From assembly GCA_028023455.1 (NCBI GenBank), contig JAQFVV010000565.1, positions 126,001 through 190,000 on the forward strand: 64,000 bases of DNA, in the 5' to 3' direction. Positions 24,301 to 35,754 of this stretch are shown piece after piece. Source of the DNA: Epiperipatus broadwayi (taxonomy: Eukaryota; Onychophora; Udeonychophora; Euonychophora; Peripatidae). Each line of letters opens with the position of its first letter. The first letter of the stretch is position 1. The notes under the pieces were generated by a model. That model did no database searches and had not been told where the DNA came from. It worked only from the letters and a program-made list of their open reading frames with translations. The position numbers were made by a program, and so were the translations under genes.

Positions 24301-24365
24301 AAAGTGTTCAAAGTGATTTGGTAAATTGTATTTATATAGGATATTGCAGAAAAATATAAAAAAGT

Positions 24366-24430
24366 GTGATTTTGGTAATAATAATAATGATGATGATGAT
24401 GATGATGATGATAATAACAACAACAATAAA
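24366..24430. repeat. AAT/GAT/AAC microsatellite
   Basis: Short mixed trinucleotide array. Coding frames over it are artefacts. Confidence 0.85.
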
Positions 24431-24795
24431 CAATAAATTGTGCAGCTACCTTCAGCTTATATGCATACTGGCACACCCATTGCACATTCAGATTTGGAAA
24501 CAATCCAAGAAGACATCCCAACATCTACTACAACAAACTAAAAAAACTCAAGGATAGAGACAATATTCTTGCACCACAGGACATTTTCATGGCAACATGG
24601 TCTCTCTTCAAAATGCACTCAATCTTATGACAAGGACTAAAATTAGTACTCTTAAAAAATAAATTAAAAAAATGAGATCAGCTAACACAACCCCGTTGAT
24701 GGCTAATCATCATAAGGAATGTTTTTTATATGATTGAACATGATAACCTTCAGAATCAAGAACTATACCAATATTAAAAAGAACTTTCGTAATTA
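24431..24795. other. Unassigned region
   Basis: A plus-strand segment about 24445-24660 is less AT-rich and may be coding debris, but I do not recognise it. Confidence 0.35.
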
Positions 24796-25050
24796 GATTT
24801 TCCATTGGATGGATGGTTGAAGAGTTGGAGTGCAGAGTGGATTGAAGCCTGTCCATTAAAGTATGAAGATTGGCTATCTTAATATATATCTGAGCACTTA
24901 TTGCATATATGTGTAGAGATGATAATCTGAACCAACTGATGTTTGCTGGTTTAGCATGAAATACATGTATTGGTGATTATTTATCTTTTCGATATATATA
25001 TATATGTTCAAGTGTATCAATGTTATGAGCTAGAGTGGAGAGTGGTGGGT
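24796..25050 (+). mobile_element. H1 family ribozyme-SINE, decayed
   Basis: The copy starts near 'ggatggttgaagagttgga', shared with 26.97 kb(-) and 42.9 kb, and runs to about 25050. The ribozyme region at 24922-24980 keeps GAAA and stem I (AUAAUC/GAUUAU and ACCAA/UUGGU), but the core reads CUGAUGU, so A9 is lost. The 3' tRNA-like part is poorly conserved. Confidence 0.65.
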
Positions 25051-25084
25051 CGTGTCTGTGCTCATTTACCCTATATATTATATA

Positions 25085-25206
25085 AGTATGTGTAAACCTA
25101 GTGTAACCTTATTTTATGTAACCAATTTATACTCAATAAAGTTTGCTTTGAAAAATAACTATAATAACAACATCAATAATAATGATGATGGTGATGATGA
25201 TGATAC

Positions 25207-25258
<52 letters not shown>
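25085..25258 (+). repeat. LINE 3'-tail relic joined to AAC/GAT/AAT microsatellite
   Basis: Bases 25085-25146, ending 'aataaagtttgctttg', resemble the LINE tail that ends at 22125 and likewise run straight into trinucleotide repeats (25147-25258). Confidence 0.55.
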
Positions 25259-25259
<1 letters not shown>

Positions 25260-25884
25260 TTTCAATACAATTGAATGTAGCTTTATTTCTTTCCTACAAC
25301 GATTGTCATTTACAGATAAGTATGCTTATACATTATTTATATTATATTCTGTTATCTAATATAACAAATATTTATATTCTTATTAATTAATAAATATTAC
25401 TTTGTGCTATTATTTATAACTCTAGGAAAAAGCGAATGTTACAGAACCGCAGATTTAAATTTATTCCCAGTAAATTTACATTTTTCTCTCAAATTATACC
25501 TGTCTTGGGTTATCCACCACAGAGAAATAATATTGGGTATAACTAGTTATTTTCTGTAATTTTAGTGAAAGTTCTATTGTTTATCATATTTATTCTTTGT
25601 TTTAGATTAATATCTCGATTAGAAATGCTCTATGTGAACATATTTAACAAATTTTGTTATATATTATTTGCAGTTTAAGAATATTTACTTTAGTGGATAG
25701 ATTCCATATATAACTCTGGCATCGGGGACGTTTTTGAGACAGAGTCAGACAAAAAATATAAAAAAATTAAAATGTGGGAGCCTGCAACTTCAAATCAATT
25801 TCATTCATTATTTATAAATTTAATAAAGTTAAATATGCATAGACAAGATTGTGGATGAACAAATAATATATATTACATTTTTAA
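25259..25884. other. AT-rich unassigned region
   Basis: Nothing recognised. Confidence 0.5.
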
Positions 25885-26709
25885 TAAAATGTATATAATT
25901 TTTTTAAATCCAAAATAAGAGAGCCACACCTTTTCCACTGGTTCCCGATGCCCGATATAACAAAATCGTATTCTAATATCGGCATTACTGGGGGTTTGAA
26001 TAAATATAATTTTGTATATAACTGAACCATATTCTAACACCGGTATTTTTATGGATTTAAATGAATATAATTTTATATTTATGGAAAATAATTTTCCATA
26101 GTTTATGTAACTGAAACATATTATAATAATGTCATTTTTATGGATTTGAATATTAGACAATATACTTGTATTTAAGCATTATAAATATAATTTTATATTA
26201 TTGGAAAATAATTTTCCACATTTTATATAACAACTATATTCTAATACTGGAATTACTATAGTTTTGAATAAATATAATTTTGTATTACTCGAAAATAATT
26301 TTCCATAATCCATATAACAAATATATTCGAATACAGACATTTTTTATGAATTTGAATAAATATGATTTTGTATAATTGGAAAATAATTTTCTGTAGATCA
26401 TATAACTGAATCATATTCTAATACCGAATTTTTTATGGATTTGAATAAATGTAATTTTGTATTATTGTAAATTAATTTTTCATAGTCTATATAACTGAAC
26501 CATATTCTAATATTAGCATTACTATGATTTTGAATAAATATAATGTATTACTGGAAAATAATGGTCCATAGTCCATATAACAACCATTTTTTAATACAGA
26601 CATATTTTATGGATTTGAATAAATATAATTTTATATAATTGGAAAATAATTTTCCATAGATCATATAACTGAATATATTCGAATACTGACATTTCTATGG
26701 ATCTGAATA
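25885..26709. repeat. 89-bp tandem satellite, left block
   Basis: Diverged units of about 87-89 bp share 'ggaaaataattttcc' (starting near 26083, 26203, 26290, 26378, 26467, 26552, 26641) and 'gaataaatataattttgta'. One unit is longer (120-bp spacing) because of an insertion around 'atacttgtatttaagcattat'. The array resumes at 27178 after an inserted H1 element. Confidence 0.85.
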
Positions 26710-27177
26710 AGATTTGAAATACAGGCATTTTTCATATACCTGGAGCTTAATTGTAAATATAGGCGATTTGAACACAGAATTTCAAGCACTCTTCAACTAT
26801 CCACACTTTCTTATACCATTGATACACATGCCCACACACATGTAGAAAATATAAATAATCACCAATATACATATTTTGTGCTGAACCAGTACTCATCAGT
26901 TGGTCCAGATTATGATCTTCCACACATATATAGTCAGTGCTCAGTTTATATTAATATAGCAAATCTTCATACTTTAATAGACAGGCTTCAATCTATTCCA
27001 AACTCCAACTCTTCAGCCATCCATATCATTGAAAGTCTGTTGATGGAAATCCCAAATCCCATGCTGATGCCAATATTACTGCCAAGCCCATGTTGATCTA
27101 AAGTCACTCTGACCCTTCATGTATAGAACCTTATTCATTTAAATACATAGAAGAGGGATGGACAGGATGCAGGCTGA
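26710..27177 (-). mobile_element. H1 family ribozyme-SINE, full-length unit inserted in satellite
   Basis: This 468-bp insert interrupts the satellite cleanly, so its ends define the H1 unit: on the minus strand it begins near 'cattcagcctgcatcc' and ends 'cctgtatttcaaatc'. The flanks reconstitute an uninterrupted satellite unit if a 3-bp TAA is duplicated. The ribozyme at 26855-26913 has its GAAA changed to AAAA and a stem II mismatch. Downstream 'gtgttcaaatcgcc' resembles a pol III B box. Confidence 0.75.
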
Positions 27178-27491
27178 ATGTGTAAATATAATTTTGTATT
27201 ATTGGAAAATAATTCTCCATAGTCTATATAACTGAACTATATTCCAATAACATCATTGCTATTGTTTTGAATAAATATAATTTTGTATTCTTAGAAAATA
27301 ATTTTCCACAGTACATATAAATGAACCATATTCTAATACTGACATTTTTATGGATTTGAATAAAATATTTGTGTTTAAATATTATAAATATAATTTTTTA
27401 TTATCGAAAAATAATTTTCCATGGTTCATACAACTGAATCATATTCTAATCCTGACATTATGATGATTTTGAATAAATATAATTTTGTATT
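27178..27491. repeat. 89-bp tandem satellite, right block
   Basis: Continues the array at 25.9-26.7 kb, with units near 27203, 27292 and 27405. The last spacing is 113 bp because it contains the same long-unit insertion seen near 26.16 kb. It ends where LINE sequence starts. Confidence 0.8.
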
Positions 27492-27785
27492 AGAATGGAA
27501 TCACAGCATAACATGGACCTCATTGTTTTTACAGCTTTATTTACAATATTATTTATGTGAATATTAAATAATCCAGTTGATGTGACTCTGATGTCTAAAT
27601 CTTTATAATTACCAATTTGGTCCATAATTTTAATATTTATAGTGTATTTTCTGAACAAGAAGTTACATTTACAAATAACAGTTATAGTTTTGTACTTATT
27701 GTGATTTATTTCCATTTTATATTGTAGACACCATTGTATAAAATTATTACTATCTGCTTGTAATAGACATATCAAGTACTTGTTG
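27492..27785 (-). pseudogene. LINE reverse transcriptase fragment (Jockey/CR1-like)
   Basis: On the minus strand 'SNNFIQWCLQYKMEINHNKY', then 'QIGNYKDLDIRV' and 'HINNIVNKAVKTM' follow the block order after motif C in Jockey/CR1-type polymerases (W....M.IN..K...; Y.YLG). There is no intact motif C here. It is related to the fragment at 23.3-24.0 kb. Confidence 0.6.
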
Positions 27786-28330
27786 ATGCAAAGTAAGCAT
27801 GATTAATATATCTATTACAATTGCTTTAAGAAAAGTAAAATAACAAAAAAACAGAATTAATATCTGCTTGCAAGTTATTAACATCTTTTTGATCATGTAA
27901 TTATGTGAAAATTTTGCAATTATCTATATATAATAATAATGGGGATTTGATTATGATATATTATAAATCATATAGAAAAATGTTAAATAATATAGGTGAC
28001 AAGGCACTTTCTTGAGGAATTGCTTGATGATGATGATGATAATAATAATAATAATAATAATGATGATGATGATGATAAGAATATTTGAAATAAGATTTTT
28101 AATAACTACAAATCAATATGTGAGCTATAAATATATCAACATATGAAGTCCTTTTCTAATCATTTGATTTTTGTGTCACCTTTGTAATTGTGCCTCAAAT
28201 TTTCTACTTCTTTTCAATAAAAACAATCAACTGCATTTAGTGTTTTTTATATTGGACTTTCCCATCACTAATATGGTTTTGAATGCTTTGACAAATTTAA
28301 CTTTATTTAAGTATTCTAAATACACAAGCA
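27786..28330. other. AT-rich region with AAT/GAT microsatellite
   Basis: A mixed GAT/AAT array lies at 28026-28077. Otherwise nothing is recognised. Confidence 0.5.
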
Positions 28331-28334
28331 GATT

Positions 28335-28585
28335 GAATATCACACATTTCAGGTTATTCCCCCTCTCTTCAGGATTCGGCCTGACCAATGATAATACAGC
28401 AGGGCTCAAACCTGAACCCTTAGATTCTTGAGTATTGAATTTTAAGGTAACACTCTAACCAACCAACTTGATTCAGTTGGTTAGGAGTGTTACATTAAAA
28501 TTAATACCGAATCGGGTCGGGCTCACGGAGGTGAGAGGGGAGTCTCTTGAAATGGTGTATATTCTAATCTGTGATGTACTAAAAT
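28335..28585. mobile_element. SINE B, head-to-head inverted pair with tRNA-like heads
   Basis: Minus copy (about 28335-28470) and plus copy (about 28472-28585) face each other around 'aaccaacttgattcagttgg'. The minus copy has an A-box-like 'gttggttagagtg' and a B-box-like 'gggttcaggtttgagccc', supporting a tRNA-derived SINE. Its body contains CUGAAGA, a G-rich hairpin and GAAA, possibly an eroded hammerhead. Confidence 0.6.
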
Positions 28586-29369
28586 GATTTAGAATACTTA
28601 AATAAAGAATTATTCAAACTCATATTGATGATGGGGAAATATAATATAAAATAAACTAAAATATACATACATGTACTTTAAAATGTGTTTGATATAATTT
28701 TAATAAAAAAGATATGATCAATGAAAATATGGTCAATTCATGAAACATTTTTAAAAATCTTGTTTATCATGTTTTATATTCAAAACAAAGAGTGATTTTA
28801 GAATATGACTTTGTACTGTCATTTCCAACAAGTTGAAGAATATACGTGATTGGTCATATAAAGTTATGATACACTTCCAAAAAACTTTATAGAACATTTT
28901 CAATAAAATTTTTGTAATGTCTTTGTATACATCAGCAAAGAGAACAGGTCTCACATCCATATAATAAAATTGGTAAAAATAACTGCTCTATACCTGATTC
29001 GATTGCAGCCATTATTTCACTGTACTAAAATACATTTATGTTTTAACTTGTTAAAAGGAGCAACTACACATTAAGGTTCTATGCTGCAACTCAACACCTA
29101 TGTCATTTCTTGAGTTGAGAAACTATTAGATATTTAAGCTAGTTTCCCATTCACAAGTTGATAATGCTTCAAGCTAAAAGTGAAGATTTTCTTCTATCAC
29201 TGACTGATAAGAAATTGGTTTTTTAGTATTAATTATGATGCCAAGGACTTTATATGTTTAATATTTCTGTAGTGTAATTTATTCAACAGAAATGTTATTC
29301 ATTAAGTGGTTAATCTATAATCAAATGAATGACTAATAAAACTTATTAATATACTCCCATAATGTGGTT
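28586..29369. other. AT-rich unassigned region
   Basis: Nothing recognised. Confidence 0.45.
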
Positions 29370-29665
29370 TACATCAATGTTGTGAGGGCAGTAACTTAGA
29401 CACATCAATTAAACTATAGTCATTGGTTGTCTATATATACTGAACAATGATAAAAAATATGTGTAAGGGACTTGTAATCTCAGCCAATTGATGAGTGTTG
29501 GTTCAGCAGGCAAGGTACATCTTAGGAATCCCATCTTTTTCACATATCTTTCATCATATATTTATGATTACAGTCCTCCACAAAATGTTAAAAGTAAATA
29601 GAAACAGACCTATGTGGCATGAGAAGGTTGTAGTGAAAATTACAATTCAGAAATAATATTCATTA
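29370..29665 (+). mobile_element. H5 family element, decayed ribozyme
   Basis: Shares its whole length with 44400-44720, from 'tgtgagggc' to 'tagtgaaaatt'. The ribozyme region (29476-29525) reads UUGAUGA, a hairpin and GCAA in place of CUGAUGA and GAAA. Comparing both copies predicts an ancestral CUGAUGA with a GUCCUG-type stem II and GAAA. It is inactive as it stands. Confidence 0.5.
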
Positions 29666-29744
29666 ACTCTCTGGCATTCCTTTTGCAATTCGCTGCTTTT
29701 TTTGTTCTCATGTTGAACATATATTTTAAGCCAGTCCTTAAAAT

Positions 29745-30135
29745 CAATCCTGCCTAATAGGATAGTGGTGGCTATGGTTTTTAAAGAACCAAAGACACCA
29801 AAATATGTGGGTACTGAACTGAGTTCAGACCTATATGACTATGTAAGCTAATGGGCTTGGTTTGAAAACATTAAGGTGTTTTCAGTTTAAGACTCATAGT
29901 TTTGTAGTTAAATGGAGATAAAAGGTGAATGCTGGAGGGTTATATTAGATCCTAAGATCTAGGTGCAGTGCTCTCAGATCCAAGGCTCCTCACTGACAAA
30001 GGCCACAAGCCAGAAACTAGTCTGGGGATATTGGATGAGTGGGCACTAGATGGGGATTTTATGCACAAGCCTTCTGGCATTCATTGATTATTCTAACTTG
30101 CTGTGTATGGCAATATGTATAGTGAGTTTTGCCTG
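29745..30135 (+). mobile_element. H2 element, near full length
   Basis: Best full-length H2 copy, from 'aaagacaccaaaatatgtgg' to 'gttttgcctgttt'. Its ribozyme (29978-30036) has perfect stems I and II, GAAA and GUC, but the core is CUGACAA, so the essential G8 is A. That single change should abolish cleavage. Confidence 0.75.
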
Positions 30136-33100
30136 TTTAAACATAGATTTAAGATTAAACCATTATTACTTTCAGAAAATAATAAATTCGACTTCATTTG
30201 ATAGATATTTTTGTTTACTACTGAAATAAATTTTAAAGGTTCACATTTTCTTTCTATAAATATTAAAAAAATGAGATCATAATCAAAACAAAAAGATTAT
30301 ACATCATCATTTCTAGAAAGATTATTTTCATTTTACAAAATCAACAAAATCTTGTTTTTTTTTTAAAAAAAAATCAGAATGAATATTTATTTATTTCTCT
30401 TATATCTAACGAAATATGCATTAAAAGTTTAAACTTTTTTTAATATTTATTGCAAAGTTATGATAAAATCATAGTTGTTATTATAATTAGCTTGCTTACA
30501 TAGCAAGTTAAGTTTTTAACCTTTTAACCACTAATTATATTATTGGCCTGAGTGAGTTAAAAATCAAGACTTTTAATTGGCCAAGTCAAAGTCAATTGTC
30601 AAAATATATTCAACCTTTTAATATCATATTCACTTTAGATTCGTTTGTAAAAAGTATATTAATAATTTGTCAGGTTATGAAAGTGAACGAAAGTTCTTTT
30701 AAAAATAAATTTCTATTTGTTTATTGTAGAAATATTTCATAGCGGCAAAATTAAAAGCTAAACTTATTAATGAATAAAAAGAGTTTGCTGACGTGGATGT
30801 TTTTTTTTTTCAGTTTTACGTTACGAAAAAGTAAATATTTTTTTTCTAAAATCTTAAATATTTTTACTAAAATCATAAATATTTTTTTTAAATAATTTAG
30901 TTTTTAGCATTATTTTACTTAAATAATTCATAATTTCTCAAAGTATTCTTTATAATCGTTTAAAACACTGATTTATCATTTTCGAATTGAAAATCGTAGC
31001 GTTCTTCTTTGATTAGGTGGTTTCTTTGTCCTTGCCAGCCAATCAGAGTGTCTTTGACAGCTGAGACCCAATCAGCAACAAGCTTCCTATTTTTGTTTAG
31101 CTTCACATGCAGTTTTATTGATTTTTTACTTGTAAAATAATTCAGAAGAGGGCAGCATCTTACAGAGCTTTTAAAAATCTAACTATTGACTATAGAACGG
31201 TTATCCTAGCATTAAAAATAACAGAATTAGAGTGACATCAATCGCCAATGAAAGGTCTTGTAAGAATCATCAGAAAGGTTAAATAGTTTTAGGGCAGGTT
31301 TGCATTGTCCACTAATGTTCTATTTTTGAAAATAAAGTATTTCCATTCAAAATAAATTATTGTATAAAAAATATTTAGAATTTTAATAAATTTGAAAATA
31401 AGCTTGTTTTTGGTTATTCACACTATTTTCTTTAAACAAAGTCCTAAAAATCATGACATCAAAAACCTGTCACAATACAGTAGAGAAACTTGTCAGGGTG
31501 GAGCTAAATTCTATTGTTTTAAGGAATTTAAATTTTTTTTGCCATCTATGGGATTTTTTTTAAACTAAAATTTTATATTATAACGTATGTAAGAAAATAT
31601 GTTTGTTACAACAGTAATTATTTTTTGAAATAGAAAACATAGCACAATTACTGACATACTAATGTAAGGGAAGGAAGTTTTGATTTTATTTTTAATCAAT
31701 TCAAATTAAAAATTCTACCATTAAGTGTATACCATATCTTGAACTATAATTTTAGTTTATTTATAAATAAATCCAAATATCATAATCATTTGCTTCATTA
31801 TCTAATATCAGTTTTTTATTTCAAATACCCGATTTTCCAGCTGTAGAAATAATACTTCTCATTCTATCATGAAAGCCACATCAACCATCTAATTTCAAAC
31901 AGAGACATAGATCTGTATGATTGAAACAAACTTTCTGATCAAATTAATAAAACCAATAAATAAATCATTTTTTGTTTCTAATATCTTTCTTGCACTTGCT
32001 CAATAAAAAAAAAAAATCTATAATTTTTTTTGGTTTATAAACTCGAAGTGTGTCTCTGGTAACTATTCATTTATGGTTGCCAGCAGTATATTTATTAAAA
32101 TTATTGAGTGTACCATACTATTATAGTGGATAGTATAATAATCCATAATAATTAATATAATTTTATTTATTTCCTTTAGTTTTTAAAAATTCACATTAAC
32201 CTTAAGAACAGCTGATACATTTTCATAAGTTCATATATTTCTAAAAAATTTTCAGCATTTTAAAAGTTAATATATTTTCATCATGTTTCAAAACATCACA
32301 ATATTTCAAAAACGTTGTAATGTAATTCACTATGCTATCATGCTGAGCTATTAGATCAGAATAACATCCAATCTCTCGTTGGCATATCATTTAAAGAAAG
32401 ATGACATCTGTCCAGACATCTATGAACACTCTTGCCAGTTGCTGAGATTCTAACCAAATTCGGGAATCTTTATGCTTTTCTATAATGCTTGAAATTTTTT
32501 TAAAATTTATTATCAGTTACAATCCAATGAAAATGTTTTTAAATGACCAATTCAAGCTAAATCTTGAACCTACTTGTGTTTTCTGCAATAATTATCTTTG
32601 AAGAAATGCTACACCTTTTTCAAATATGCCCATTTTCTTGTCTCTACACTCATTCATATTTTGTAAACGTACAATCAACCTCAAGCAATTACTTAAAAAA
32701 TATAAAATACTTTCAGCACTATAATACATCTGTAATTATTTATGCACTAAGAACCATGTTTCTTGCATACTGTTCCACAATAGTTGACAATAAGAAGTAC
32801 AACTTACTCAAAAGAAAGAAAATGGTTCAACTCATACCTATACTCTTTCAAATTTTTATCTAGAAACACCATGAACAAAACTTGGTAATCAACAATCTAC
32901 CTCAGTTGCACCCCCTCTCATTTAAAATATTTATTACTATTAACATCCCACATCAGATTTCACCCTTCAAAACATATATATGGATTCTTCTTCAGTTTAA
33001 TCATCATGATTATATTAGAATACAATTGTCGTCAAATTTGGATTACATGTCATGGAACCCCTTATCTTACCATTAACGTTGTAATTTCATAAAACTTTTG

Positions 33101-33205
33101 TCTATAAATTTACACAGGTATATAATAAGCCTGTGTTTCAGTTATTTATTAGAATATATAAATATTTGTTTATAGTTCATTAATAAAGTTTTATATATAT
33201 ATATA
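30136..33205. other. Long AT-rich stretch without recognisable genes
   Basis: No element or gene is recognised in about 3 kb. The most distinctive part is around 31.0-31.1 kb (see CCAAT boxes). A frame at 32564-32863 has no recognisable similarity and ordinary AT-rich composition. Confidence 0.5.
31037..31076 (+). promoter_or_regulatory. Pair of CCAAT boxes
   Basis: 'agccaatcag' (31037-31046) and 'acccaatcagc' (31066-31076) both match the NF-Y consensus and lie 29 bp apart in the same orientation, in the least AT-rich part of this stretch. Paired CCAAT boxes with about three-turn spacing are typical of animal promoters. No gene or TATA box could be linked, so function is speculative. Confidence 0.25.
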
Positions 33206-33379
33206 TAAAATAAATAAAAATATCCGTTAATTAAAAATAATATTGTAATTATAATTGAAATAATATTTTTAAACGGTTTATAAACAATTCAAACAATCTT
33301 TAAATCCGCAGAAGTACTTTCGGTTACTTTCAAACCTGCCTCAACTGCTATTAAATTCAAAAACTAAAAGTGGAAGCAA
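33206..33379 (-). repeat. Penelope terminal repeat, 3' copy
   Basis: Direct repeat of 35755-35928 with one substitution. It lies downstream of the ORF stop. Adjacent (TA)n at 33188-33205 may be target sequence or added sequence. Confidence 0.9.
33306..33350 (-). ncRNA. Hammerhead-like motif in Penelope repeat (3' copy)
   Basis: On the minus strand GCAG...CUGC form stem I. The core-like UUGAGGCA precedes stem II GGUU/AACC, then GAAA, then the palindrome AGUACU as stem III, and a UU cleavage position. Compared with CUGANGA, C3 is U and one extra C is present, so activity is doubtful, though the overall fold is preserved. Confidence 0.45.
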
Positions 33380-33385
33380 ACGTCA

Positions 33386-35739
33386 TCAATTCAAATTCCA
33401 CGAATCTCGTATTTTAATGTTAGAAGCTTGTCGATTTATCAAATGTGTTTTATTCCTGTTTATAAAAATTGCCTCTTTAATTTTTCTTTTACTATGGTTT
33501 CTCTCTTCATGAAGAATTTTCACATTTTCAAAATTAAATTTAAATTTATGTTTACATGTTTTTTCATGATCAAAGAAAACTGAAGAAGATATTAAATCAC
33601 CATTATTTTTATTTTTTACACGCTTATATAACAATTCGTGTTCCTTCAATCTTTTCTCAATGTTGCACCTAGATTCACCTATATATGATAGCATACAATC
33701 ACAAAAAAATTTGATATATGACATTACTTTTTTGCTTGATAGGTATGACATCCTTAGAATTATTAACTAATTTGTTAATATTGTTTGGAACGTAGAATGA
33801 AACATTAAATACATTCTTATATAAATCCTTAAAAAATTTTACTTGTGGATTTGAAATAAATGGAATAGATATCCATTTTTTATTATTAATCTTCATTTCT
33901 TTTAAATTATAATTTTTTTTAAATTGACTTAAAGTATTGTTTATTTGTTCCATTTTATAACCAACATCAAGCAATTCCTTGGCAAATATCTCAATATTTT
34001 TCAATTTATCACTTTGGTAACGACATAATTTTTCATTTCGAAACAAAAAAACATTTAAAACTTGCCATCTTATGCATCATTGGTACTTTTGATTTAAAAT
34101 TTATATATCCTCTTTTTTGCAATGGCTTAATTATTAGTTTATAATTTAATATACTGTTATCTCTTGTGATCATTAAATCTAAATAGTTAATCTTATAATC
34201 CTGTTCTTTTTCAATAATCCATTTCAAGCCATTCAATTTATTTAATTCCTCTATAAGCAAATTTATACTATTAATGTTTCCACAGACAAAAACATCATCC
34301 ACATATCTTTTGTAAATTTTAATATCTCCAAAAATACACATATTTAAAATATTACTCTCATATGTAGATAAAACGAAATTGCAAACTTGTGCAACTACAG
34401 GCAATCCCATAGGCCAACCTTTGGTCATTTTATAATATTGACCTTCAAAAGATGCAACAATGTTATCATTAAAAAATTTTAAAGAGTCAATGATAAATTT
34501 TATCATATATTTACAAATATTTTTATTTTTTAATGCATGTTCAATTATTTTTATGGAATTCATTCTATCAATAGATCCATACATTTCTGTAACATCCAAT
34601 GAAGCAATAATATCATTTTCATCAATAATTAAATTTTTAATACTATTTACAAAGTCAAATGATGAAGCAATAGTATTTTCTCCAAATCCTAAAAAGTCTT
34701 GTAAAAGTTTACCAATATATTTAGAAGACTGATATATAAAGGAACCACCAAAATCTATCATTACTCGCAAAGGATTACCTTCTTTATGTAATTTTATATT
34801 TGCAAAAATACGAGGACATATAGCACAAGAAGGATATATCATATAGTATACATTATTATTTAAAACTTTATTTTTAGCAATTTTTAAAATATTGTTAATA
34901 AATTTTATTCTTTGACCATCCATATTATAATCTTCAATCAAAAAGAAACCAAGTTTGTCCATTTGCATTTTAATTTTATTAATATATTGATATTTCGTCA
35001 ACAAACACATACGTAAACCTTTGTCCTCTTTCAAACAAATCATATCATCAATCTTCAATTTACGTTTAAATTCCGATATAGCCAATTGCCATGATTTATC
35101 ATAAGGTATTGTATCAAATCTATTGCAATTAATTTTCTTAATAATATCATCAGCAAAATTATCATTACCAGGAATCATTTCAAATGTATTTTGAACAGCT
35201 GCAATTAGTTCCAAATTATAATCTTTCCAAATACCACCAACGTATTTAGCTCCATGACTTAAAACGTATTTCTGAATTAAATGTATCCTATTATTTGATA
35301 AATTAACAAAGTTTAAATCCTTATAAGCGTGTGGATATCGCTTATTAAATAAAAAATCAACTTTTTTCTCAAATTTGTTATATAATTTACGTTCAATTAC
35401 TTTAAATCCATTTTCACAAATAATTTTATATTCGTTCCAGGCATACCATTCATTTAAAATGATTAAATGTTCAATTGCTTTCAAATATTTACGAATATCA
35501 AAAAGTTCCTTTTTACAACTTTTAATAATATTATTTAAAATAATCAATTTTAATTTATCCAAACATTTTGGTATTAAATTTATACAGCTGTTCAATTTTA
35601 TATTACAACAATTCGGGAATATCTGAAAAATTTTACAAACCTTGAAAAAACGAAGTTTGCACTTCAGCTTAATAATCTTTTTACATTGTCTCCGCCATTC
35701 CTTAACGATCCACCGTTTTCTAAAATTACTTGAATCCAT
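33386..35739 (-). CDS. Penelope reverse transcriptase with GIY-YIG endonuclease (two frameshifts)
   Basis: The first segment (35739-34033, 568 codons) has an N-terminal basic region, 'NLSNNRIHLIQKYVLSHGA' (145-163), 'KLHKEGNPLR' (316-325), 'SLDVTEMYGS' (motif A, Asp382), 'GWPMGLPVVAQ' (motif B, 441-451), 'YVDD' (motif C, 479-482), 'NYLDLMI' (518-524) and 'GYINFKSKVP...HK' (544-556). The second (34046-33699) is the linker. The third (33751-33386) holds the endonuclease with 'LSYIGESRCNIEKRLKEHE' and 'RKIKEAIFI'. The shifts fall in A/T runs of seven at 34045-34051 and 33703-33709. Both are one base too long, so they could be real mutations or homopolymer sequencing errors. Combined length (about 780 codons) is normal for the family. 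The ATG lies 15 bp inside the 5' repeat junction. Confidence 0.85.
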
Positions 35740-35754
35740 TATGTTAAATATATG

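Noticed and set aside
25873-26160. 95-codon minus-strand frame
   Set aside because: Lies across the 89-bp satellite; the frame is a chance product of tandem units.
28021-28080. CUGAUGA-like hits in GAT microsatellites and RTE tails as hammerheads
   Set aside because: No stem II, GAAA or cleavage triplet follows; they are simple-sequence matches.
32564-32863. 99-codon frame as a host gene
   Set aside because: No recognisable domain, no splice-site or promoter context, and composition like the AT-rich surroundings.
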